Origin: an uncultured Bacilli bacterium
Lineage (GTDB): Bacteria; Bacillota_I; Bacilli_A; RF39; UBA660
NCBI GenBank assembly: GCA_934098565.1
Contig: CAKOON010000002.1
Location: 1-64,000 of the forward strand
DNA length: 64,000 nucleotides
Direction of reading: 5' to 3'
Below the pieces are notes generated by a model. That model had not been told where the DNA came from. It did no database searches and saw only the letters and a program-made list of their open reading frames with translations. The position numbers and the translations under genes were made by a program. Position 1 is the stretch's first letter. Each line of letters begins with the position of its first letter. This document shows, piece by piece, positions 44,638 through 50,412 of the stretch.

Positions 44638-44702
44638 AAACTTTTTTCAATCAGTTGAAAAAAGTTTCGAAAAGCAATAATTTTTTTCACTTAACTGAAA
44701 AA
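44638..44702. repeat. Two further hairpins before the DUF4143 gene
   Basis: AAACTTTTTTCAA (44638-44650) pairs with TTGAAAAAAGTTT (44655-44667), 13 bp, loop TCAG. Then TTTTTCA (44683-44689) pairs with TGAAAAA (44696-44702). The first is followed by a T-run at 44681-44687 after 13 bases. Their loops and stems resemble each other (TTTTTTCA-n-TGAAAAAA). Confidence 0.65.
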
Positions 44703-44704
44703 GC

Positions 44705-44733
44705 TTTACTTTTGTAACCCTAAGTTATATAAT
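44705..44733 (+). promoter_or_regulatory. Putative promoter of the DUF4143 ATPase gene
   Basis: TTTACT (44705-44710), 17 bases, consensus TATAAT (44728-44733), followed 18 bases later by the start codon with GAGGTG between. Confidence 0.5.
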
Positions 44734-44751
44734 TTAATCAGAGGTGCAATT

Positions 44752-45948
44752 ATGATTGAAAGAAAAGAATATTTAGACTTTTTAATTAAATTGAAAGACA
44801 AAAATATAATAAAAGTAGTTACTGGAATAAGAAGATGCGGTAAATCAACATTATTTACTTTATTTAAAGAATATTTGTTAAAAAATCAAGTTTCTAAAGA
44901 ACAAATAATAAGCTTAAATTTTGAAAATCCCAAGGATAATACCTTCAAAACTTGGGAGGAATTATATGAGTATATAGATAACAAGTTAGTAAAAGATAAA
45001 ATGAACTATATTTTTTTAGACGAAATTCAAATTATAAAGAATTTTGAGAAAGTAGTAGATGGCTTATTTGTTCAAGAAAATGTTGATATATATATAACAG
45101 GCTCGAATTCTTATATGCTATCAGGCGAACTTGCAACTTATTTAACTGGTCGATATATGCAAATTCATATGTTGCCATTATCATTTAAAGAATATGCTAG
45201 CTATTATGGCGACGATAACTATGATAAAAAATACAGTTTATATGTTCAAAATGGAGGATTTCCATACCTTTTAAATTTAAATAATGATACGGATTTGATA
45301 AGAAATTATTTAGATGGTATTTATAATACAGTATTATTAAAAGACGTTATTACAAGAAATGGAATTAAAGATACAATGATTTTAGACAGCGTTGTAAAGT
45401 TCCTTTTTGATAATATTGGTCAATTAGTTTCTACTAATAAAATTGCTAATACTTTAAGTTCTAATAAAAGAAAATGTTCTGTTAATACCATAGAAAATTA
45501 TTTAAGTAACTTATTAGACAGTTACATTATTTATAAAATATCTAGATATGATATAAAAGGAAAAGAGTATTTAAAATCTGGAGATAAATATTATGTTTGT
45601 GATTTTGGACTAAGAAATTACTTATTGGGAACAGTTAAAGATTATGGTAGTATTTTAGAGAATATAATCTTTCTAGAATTAAAGAGAAGAAACTACGATA
45701 TTTATATTGGAAAATACGATAATATGGAAGTTGATTTTGTTATAAAAAACAAAGATGGCATTAAATATATTCAAGTATCTTTATCTGTTAGAGATGAAAA
45801 GACTTTAAACCATGAGTTAAAATCATTACAAGCAATTCCAGATAATTATCCTAAGTACATTATTACTTTAGATTATGATTATGTTGATTATGATGGTATT
45901 AAACAGATAAATGCTATTGATTTTCTACTTGGAAAGACTGAAATTTAA
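44752..45948 (+). CDS. AAA+ ATPase with C-terminal DUF4143
   Basis: A 398-residue protein of the widespread AAA_14/DUF4143 family. Walker A is VTGIRRCGKSTL (residues about 22-33), Walker B YIFLDEIQII, and the sensor segment VDIYITGSNSYMLSGELATYLTGRYMQI is typical. The C-terminal DUF4143 domain has nuclease-like elements (ENIIFLELKRRNYDIYIGKYDNMEVDFVIKNKDGIKYIQVSLS, a restriction-endonuclease-like ExD/xK pattern). Often found in variable copies in gut bacteria and linked to mobile or defence regions, but function is unknown. Flanked on both sides by unusual repeats. Confidence 0.88.
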   Translation: MIERKEYLDFLIKLKDKNIIKVVTGIRRCGKSTLFTLFKEYLLKNQVSKEQIISLNFENPKDNTFKTWEELYEYIDNKLVKDKMNYIFLDEIQIIKNFEKVVDGLFVQENVDIYITGSNSYMLSGELATYLTGRYMQIHMLPLSFKEYASYYGDDNYDKKYSLYVQNGGFPYLLNLNNDTDLIRNYLDGIYNTVLLKDVITRNGIKDTMILDSVVKFLFDNIGQLVSTNKIANTLSSNKRKCSVNTIENYLSNLLDSYIIYKISRYDIKGKEYLKSGDKYYVCDFGLRNYLLGTVKDYGSILENIIFLELKRRNYDIYIGKYDNMEVDFVIKNKDGIKYIQVSLSVRDEKTLNHELKSLQAIPDNYPKYIITLDYDYVDYDGIKQINAIDFLLGKTEI

Positions 45949-45994
45949 ATAACTAAAATAAGAAAATAATTTGAAAATGTATTAAAAAAAGTTA

Positions 45995-46041
45995 TTATTG
46001 CAGATTTATTGCAGTCAAATTCTGCAATAAATCTGCAGTAA
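45995..46041. repeat. 20-bp near-perfect inverted repeat
   Basis: TTATTGCAGATTTATTGCAG (45995-46014) and CTGCAATAAATCTGCAGTAA (46022-46041) form a 20-bp stem with one G-T, loop of seven bases. The arm itself contains two copies of ATTGCAG. No T-run follows. It lies 46 bases after the DUF4143 gene. Confidence 0.8.
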
Positions 46042-46080
46042 ACATATGTTAAAATTAATAAAAATAATAGCCGAAAAGAA

Positions 46081-46160
46081 ACCGAAGAAAACCGAAGAAA
46101 ACCGAAGAAAACCGAAGAAAACCGAAGAAAACCGAAGAAAACCGAAGAAAACCGAAGAAA
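46081..46160 (+). repeat. Eight exact tandem copies of a 10-bp unit
   Basis: The unit ACCGAAGAAA is repeated eight times without a mismatch, and a partial variant (CCGAAAAGAA, 46071-46080) precedes it. It is purine-rich on this strand. Not a CRISPR array: there are no spacers. No frame through it has a start and ribosome binding site, although it could be read as a Lys/Glu/Pro/Asn-rich repeat. Confidence 0.95.
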
Positions 46161-46211
46161 ACTTTTAGAAATAAAATGATTTTAAAGTAAATCATTAAGA
46201 AAGAACTTTTA

Positions 46212-46256
46212 GGTCGAACATTCTTTTAGAATTTTTCTGAAAAAATGTTCGACCTT
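46212..46256. repeat. Long hairpin upstream of the secretion locus
   Basis: AGGTCGAACATT (46212-46223) pairs perfectly with AATGTTCGACCT (46245-46256), and the loop extends the stem through TTTTAGAA/TTCTGAAAA with a bulge. TTTT follows, so it may be a terminator isolating the next operon. GC content of the stem is above the local average. Confidence 0.75.
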
Positions 46257-46285
46257 TTGCTTGCAAAATAATTTTTTTCAACTAC

Positions 46286-46314
46286 TTGCGCATAAATAAA
46301 AAAAATTATATAAT
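46286..46314 (+). promoter_or_regulatory. Promoter of the type IV secretion-like locus
   Basis: TTGCGC (46286-46291), 17 bases, TATAAT (46309-46314), followed by an AGGAGG site and the first pilin-like gene at 46345. The preceding hairpin would stop read-through, so this is the likely main start. Confidence 0.6.
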
Positions 46315-46344
46315 ACTCTTATAAGATAGGAGGAATAATAATAT

Positions 46345-46620
46345 ATGAAAGAAGCAACTGGTGAATTAAATATGACTGTTGTAACAGTAGTAGCTATAGC
46401 TGCTGTTGGAGCATTCTTCTATGCCTTTGTATGGCCAAGTATTAAGAACAGTATAACAGCTAGTACAGATTGTGCTAATGCAGTATGTTCAGATTGCGAA
46501 GAGTCAAATGGTAAAAGAGTATGTAAAACATGTACTTATACGAAGTCTGATGGTACAGAAGGAACTCGCTCATGTACATTTAATGACACTACTTCAAATC
46601 AAGGTACAACTACAAAATAA
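46345..46620 (+). CDS. Small Cys-rich pilin-like membrane protein 1
   Basis: A 91-residue protein with a short polar start MKEATGELNMT, one membrane helix (about 11-33: VVTVVAIAAVGAFFYAFVWPSI) and an exported Cys-rich tail. The cysteines follow CANAVCSDC ... CKTC ... C, and a Thr-rich end. The layout (very short leader, then hydrophobic helix directly, then small exposed domain) recalls Flp-type pilins, but no processing site is certain. It is a close paralogue of the next gene. AGGAGG lies upstream. First gene of the locus. Six cysteines suggest disulfides outside the cell. Confidence 0.75.
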   Translation: MKEATGELNMTVVTVVAIAAVGAFFYAFVWPSIKNSITASTDCANAVCSDCEESNGKRVCKTCTYTKSDGTEGTRSCTFNDTTSNQGTTTK

Positions 46621-46637
46621 AATAGGAGAATGAAAAA

Positions 46638-46865
46638 ATGAAAGAAGCCACTGGAGAACTAAATTTAACGGTAATAGTAGTAATGGCCGTAGCAGCACTA
46701 ATGGCTTTTTTCTATACGCTAATATGGCCAACTATTAAGAATAATATGACGGCTAATACTAAATGCCAAGCAGCTGTCTGTGAAAAATGTACTGACCCAG
46801 AAGGGTGTAAAACTGTTAAATGTACATATAAAGAACAGACTTTTGATTGTGTATGGAAAGGGTAA
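46638..46865 (+). CDS. Small Cys-rich pilin-like membrane protein 2
   Basis: A 75-residue paralogue of the preceding protein: MKEATGELNLTV start, membrane helix VIVVMAVAALMAFFYTLIWPTI, then CQAAVCEKC ... C ... CTY ... C. The shared pattern CxxAVCxxC and CTY shows the two arose by duplication. ATAGGAG site upstream; 17 bases after the first gene and six before the next, so one operon. Probably an exported or fibre-forming subunit; function inferred only from shape and context. Confidence 0.75.
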   Translation: MKEATGELNLTVIVVMAVAALMAFFYTLIWPTIKNNMTANTKCQAAVCEKCTDPEGCKTVKCTYKEQTFDCVWKG

Positions 46866-46871
46866 TAGGAA

Positions 46872-47369
46872 ATGAAGGAATCGATTGGGGTTTTAAGTTT
46901 AACAAATATTGTCATTTTGTTTATCTTAGTATTTACAGGCTATTTATGCGTAATGCTTAATCAGACTAAAGCTTATAATGTCAAAAATGAAATTATTACT
47001 ATTATCCAAAAAAATAATGGTTTAAGCGATAATGCTATTGAAGAAATAAATGAATATATGAGTGAAGTTGGTTATCGCTCAACTGGTAAGTGTGATGCCG
47101 TAGATTATAATGATGGCGCCGTAACTTCTAAAGCAATCGAAGCCGGTGGCCAATTAACTGACGCTGATAAAGGAATGATTTGCATTACTAAACATAGTAT
47201 CAACTATAATCTTAATGACCCAACGGGGCAATTTCCTAATGCTGCTTACTATGATATCAAAGTATTCTTTGCCTTAGATATGCCAATCATCAATAGCGTT
47301 TTTAACTTCAATTTAAAAGGCAATACTAAAATAGTCTATTGTCCAAAAGAAGACGGAGGTTGTAGCTAA
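46872..47369 (+). CDS. Minor-pilin-like / TadE-like anchored protein 1
   Basis: A 165-residue protein beginning MKESIGVLSLTNIVILFILVFTGYLCVML, so the same MKE start and immediate N-terminal helix as the two small proteins, followed by an exported domain of about 130 residues with cysteines and the segment AYYDIKVFFALDMPIINSVFNFNLKGNTKIV. That C-terminal pattern recurs in the next protein. Resembles minor pilins or TadE-type pseudopilins in design. It overlaps the next gene by one base. Confidence 0.65.
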   Translation: MKESIGVLSLTNIVILFILVFTGYLCVMLNQTKAYNVKNEIITIIQKNNGLSDNAIEEINEYMSEVGYRSTGKCDAVDYNDGAVTSKAIEAGGQLTDADKGMICITKHSINYNLNDPTGQFPNAAYYDIKVFFALDMPIINSVFNFNLKGNTKIVYCPKEDGGCS

Positions 47370-47878
47370 TGAAAGAATCCATGAGTGCCACCTGGGAATT
47401 CCAAATAATCATTATCTTTATTTTAATCTTTGTATCCTATTTAACCGTTTCTGTTAGTTATTATAAAGTATTTAAAGCCAAAAATGATATTGTCAGTATT
47501 ATCGAAAGAAAAGAAGGCCTAACCGAAGGACCTACTGGTGCCATCGGTATTATTAACAATTATTTAGTCAGCAATGGCTATAGTGCCAAAGGCCACTGTG
47601 CCGCTGGTACTTATGGTGCCAATAGCTTAACGGCAACCGATAACTCCGGATTTGCCTATGTTTTAGAAGATGATAATAGTAAATATTATTATTGTGTCAA
47701 AAAAACTACTAACTATTATGAAGGCAAATTAGGACGTAGTTATTATGATATAAACCTCTTCTTTTCATTGAATTTGCCTGTTATTGGGGATATAATAGAC
47801 TTTGGAGCCAAAGGCACTACTATTGAAATGGACGCCACCTATGATTGCAACAACACCAGATGTCTATTTAAATATTAG
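47369..47878 (+). CDS. Minor-pilin-like / TadE-like anchored protein 2
   Basis: A 169-residue paralogue of the preceding protein: MKESMSATWEFQIIIIFILIFVSYLTVSVSYYKVFKAKNDIVSIIE, then an outside domain with GHCAAGTYG and SYYDINLFFSLNLPVIGDIIDFGAKGT matching the KVFFALDMPIINSVFNFNLKG region of its neighbour. The paired sequences support a heteromeric tip or assembly role. It starts in the stop codon of the first (TAATG), so translation is coupled. Specific function unknown. Confidence 0.65.
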   Translation: MKESMSATWEFQIIIIFILIFVSYLTVSVSYYKVFKAKNDIVSIIERKEGLTEGPTGAIGIINNYLVSNGYSAKGHCAAGTYGANSLTATDNSGFAYVLEDDNSKYYYCVKKTTNYYEGKLGRSYYDINLFFSLNLPVIGDIIDFGAKGTTIEMDATYDCNNTRCLFKY

Positions 47879-47895
47879 CAAGAAAGGAAAATAAT

Positions 47896-48942
47896 ATGAA
47901 TGTAATAATATCCAACCGTTATAGTGAAATGCTAACTAATTTACCAATTGATATTATTAAAAATGTTCGTGGTGAATATGACGCTGATGTAATTGTTAGT
48001 AATTTTCAGAATTTTTTCTTTAACAAGATGATTTTAGATATCACTGCTGTTAAAAATTATAAAGATATAAATAATATCCAAAAGTTATCTTTTGGACTTG
48101 ATATGAATAAAGTTATATTACTACTAGATGATTCTAAAGAAGTAAATTCTCCAACTTATTTATCAGAATTAGTATCCATGGGAATTTATAACTTTACTAG
48201 AAGTATTGATAATTTAGTTTATTTAATTGATAATCCTAATACTTATAAAGATGTAGCTAGATATCATATGTTAGGAGGAACTCCTAATAGTAATATGAAT
48301 GTTAACTTAGAACCGGGTAGTATGAATTCTAACTTCTTAAATGACTCTATTAACAGAGTATTTATGGGTAGTAGAGTAATAGCTATTAAGAATTTAACTG
48401 AACATGCCGGTTCTACTACGTTAACTTATATGTTGAAAAAACAATTAGAAGGTAATTATAAGACCTTAGCTATTGAAGTCGATAAGAACGATTTTATGTA
48501 CTTTAATGACCAAGATATGCGTAGTGTTACTACTAGTGAGTTAGATTCAGTTATCAAAAATCCTAATAATACGTATGATATTATTTTAGTTGATATTAAT
48601 GAGTCCCCTAAAGTAGCATCTATTAGTGAAGTACTTCATTTAATAGAACCTTCTACTATTAAGTTAAATAAGTTAATAAGAACCGATAGAATGGTTTTAA
48701 CTAAGATGAAGAATTATAAATTAATACTTAATAAGTGTCTATTATCAGATAAAGATGTTAAAGACTTTGAATATGAATCCCGTTGTAAGGTTTTTGAATC
48801 AATTCCTCCTTTAGATGATAAGAAAGAGAAGAATCCTATTCTTAATAATTTATTATATAAAATGGGATTTGATAGACAAACCCCTACTAGTGGGGCTAAA
48901 AAACCAGTAGGTAAGTTATTTGGCATTGTTAGGGATGAGTAA
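47896..48942 (+). CDS. CpaE/TadZ-like protein with degenerate P-loop
   Basis: A 348-residue cytosolic protein. The first 130 residues look like a receiver-type fold (VILLLDDSKEVNSPTYLSELVSMGIYNFTRSIDNLVYLI). The second part looks like a ParA/MinD ATPase: GSRVIAIKNLTEHAGSTTLTYMLKKQL replaces the usual KGGxGKTT Walker A and lacks its lysine, followed by KTLAIEVDKNDF and TYDIILVDINESP (Walker-B like). This two-domain plan is that of CpaE/TadZ, polar localisers of Tad pili. A role in placing or organising the secretion apparatus is inferred. AGAAAGGAAA precedes the ATG. Confidence 0.6.
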   Translation: MNVIISNRYSEMLTNLPIDIIKNVRGEYDADVIVSNFQNFFFNKMILDITAVKNYKDINNIQKLSFGLDMNKVILLLDDSKEVNSPTYLSELVSMGIYNFTRSIDNLVYLIDNPNTYKDVARYHMLGGTPNSNMNVNLEPGSMNSNFLNDSINRVFMGSRVIAIKNLTEHAGSTTLTYMLKKQLEGNYKTLAIEVDKNDFMYFNDQDMRSVTTSELDSVIKNPNNTYDIILVDINESPKVASISEVLHLIEPSTIKLNKLIRTDRMVLTKMKNYKLILNKCLLSDKDVKDFEYESRCKVFESIPPLDDKKEKNPILNNLLYKMGFDRQTPTSGAKKPVGKLFGIVRDE

Positions 48943-48946
48943 TTTC

Positions 48947-48975
48947 TTGACAATGTCTATGATTTAGTGTAATAT
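48947..48975 (+). promoter_or_regulatory. Promoter before the VirB2-like gene
   Basis: Consensus TTGACA (48947-48952), 17 bases, TAATAT (48970-48975), 27 bases before the ATG of the abundant-subunit candidate. It overlaps the end of the CpaE-like gene. Confidence 0.65.
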
Positions 48976-49001
48976 TTATTTAGAGAAATGAGGAGATGTT
49001 T

Positions 49002-49409
49002 ATGTCATTAGGTATGTTAATAAATGTTCTTGCTACTAACCTTGATACTGGAAAAGTATGTGAAGGATTGTCACCTTTCCTTACATTAGTAGGATATGTA
49101 GTAACAATAATTAAAGTAGTAATTCCTTTGCTATTAATAATCTTTGGTATGTTAGACGTTGGTAAGTCGGTTGTTGCAAGTAAGCCAGATGAGGTTAATA
49201 AGAGTTTGAAATCATTTGCAATGCGTTGTATTGCTGCTGTATTGATATTCTTTATTCCATCAATAGTTGGTGTTTTATTAGATGCTGTATATCAGACTGG
49301 TGAAACTGATGCTAGCGGTTGGAGATGCTGCTGGGAATATGTTATCAATCCAACGAAGGCAAGTACTTCAGATGCATGTCAAGTGAAATCTAATACTACT
49401 AATAGATAG
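49002..49409 (+). CDS. VirB2/TrbC-like two-helix membrane protein
   Basis: A 135-residue protein with two long membrane helices (about 28-52 and 68-90) joined by a short basic/acidic loop (DVGKSVVASKPDEVNKSLKSF), the layout of VirB2/TrbC pilins and the Gram-positive channel proteins. C-terminal tail with WRCCWEYV and further cysteine. The ATG at 49002 is chosen because AGGAG is six bases upstream; 48996 is too close. It has its own strong promoter and a terminator, as expected for a subunit needed in many copies. Confidence 0.7.
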   Translation: MSLGMLINVLATNLDTGKVCEGLSPFLTLVGYVVTIIKVVIPLLLIIFGMLDVGKSVVASKPDEVNKSLKSFAMRCIAAVLIFFIPSIVGVLLDAVYQTGETDASGWRCCWEYVINPTKASTSDACQVKSNTTNR

Positions 49410-49415
49410 GGTTTA

Positions 49416-49447
49416 ACTAATATTTTATTTTAAATATTAGTTTTTTT
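49416..49447 (+). terminator. Terminator after the VirB2-like gene
   Basis: ACTAATATTT (49416-49425) pairs with AAATATTAGT (49432-49441), then T's to 49447. It makes the VirB2-like gene a separate short transcript; TATAAT at 49452-49457 probably restarts transcription. Confidence 0.8.
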
Positions 49448-49477
49448 ATGTTATAATCTAGGGGTGAGAGGTACTTT

Positions 49478-50398
49478 ATGAATAAATTTAAGAATTATTT
49501 ATTAATTGCGTTTTTTACTTTTTTTATGAGTATTCAACTGGTAAATGCAACTACTTTTACAATAGGCGATGGAAAAGACAGTGTGAATTTAAGTGATACA
49601 TATTCATATTGTGAGAAACAAATTCAAGACGATAATAGTGAGGGTTGGAATTACTTAAATTTAGATACAAGTGCCGGAGTCATGGTTTACGTTAAAGAAA
49701 AGCCTGGTAGAACATATTCTATAAATCTATATTGTAGTAATAAAAATACTAATAAACAAGATTCTGTTACCGTTAAGGTTACTGACAAAGCCTCTAAATA
49801 TGCTGGTTATAATGAAAACGAAGAAAAAGAATCAACTTTTACTTTAGAGGTAAGAAGAACTTTAGAACAATACACTTCTTGTACAATAAATCAAAATAGC
49901 TCAAATAACCACCCAGATAATATTTCCGTTGAAGATAGTGATGAAGGTCCAGTTGTTTCTGTAGCAAAAGTTCCTGAAAAAGGCAAAGAGAATACCTATT
50001 TAACTTGCACCACACCTGACGGAAGAAAAATGGGCGTTACTATAATTGTAGATTCAGCAGTATCACATATACCAAAGGATACAGCTCAAAGCGATAACGA
50101 AGATGTTCCAAGTGATTGTACATCAATAATAGGTAAACCGGATGAAAAAGGCTCTGTAGCTTACATTCTACAAAAAGCATTAAATTTTATAAAGTTTTTA
50201 GGACCAATATTAGTTGTAGCATTAACAATTATGGACTTAGTTAAAGCAGTAGCGAGCAATGATAAAGATGCTTTAAGTAAAATGCTAAAGACTTTAACAA
50301 AAAGAATTGTATATGCTCTATTATTATTTGTTTTCCCAACGCTACTTGATTTTGTTTTACAATTTATTTCTACACATGGCACATGTGGTATTAAATAG
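49478..50398 (+). CDS. Secreted domain fused to a VirB2-like two-helix domain
   Basis: A 306-residue protein. A signal peptide (FKNYLLIAFFTFFMSIQLVNATT) leads an exported region of about 200 residues with eight or so cysteines (SYCEKQI, LYCSNKN, SCTINQ, LTCTTPDGR, SDCTSI). The last 95 residues hold two membrane helices (FIKFLGPILVVALTIMDLVKAV and RIVYALLLFVFPTLLDFVLQFI) separated by ASNDKDALSKMLKTLTK, closely matching the two-helix plan of the preceding VirB2-like protein (DVGKSVVASKPDEVNKSLKSFAMR). So it appears to be a fusion of an outside domain to a pilin-like anchor. GGGTGAGAGG site upstream. Confidence 0.6.
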   Translation: MNKFKNYLLIAFFTFFMSIQLVNATTFTIGDGKDSVNLSDTYSYCEKQIQDDNSEGWNYLNLDTSAGVMVYVKEKPGRTYSINLYCSNKNTNKQDSVTVKVTDKASKYAGYNENEEKESTFTLEVRRTLEQYTSCTINQNSSNNHPDNISVEDSDEGPVVSVAKVPEKGKENTYLTCTTPDGRKMGVTIIVDSAVSHIPKDTAQSDNEDVPSDCTSIIGKPDEKGSVAYILQKALNFIKFLGPILVVALTIMDLVKAVASNDKDALSKMLKTLTKRIVYALLLFVFPTLLDFVLQFISTHGTCGIK

Positions 50399-50412
50399 GA
50401 AGGAGATGTTTT

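Noticed and set aside
46081..46160. Eight direct repeats as a CRISPR array
   Set aside because: The 10-bp units are contiguous with no spacers and no cas genes are nearby.
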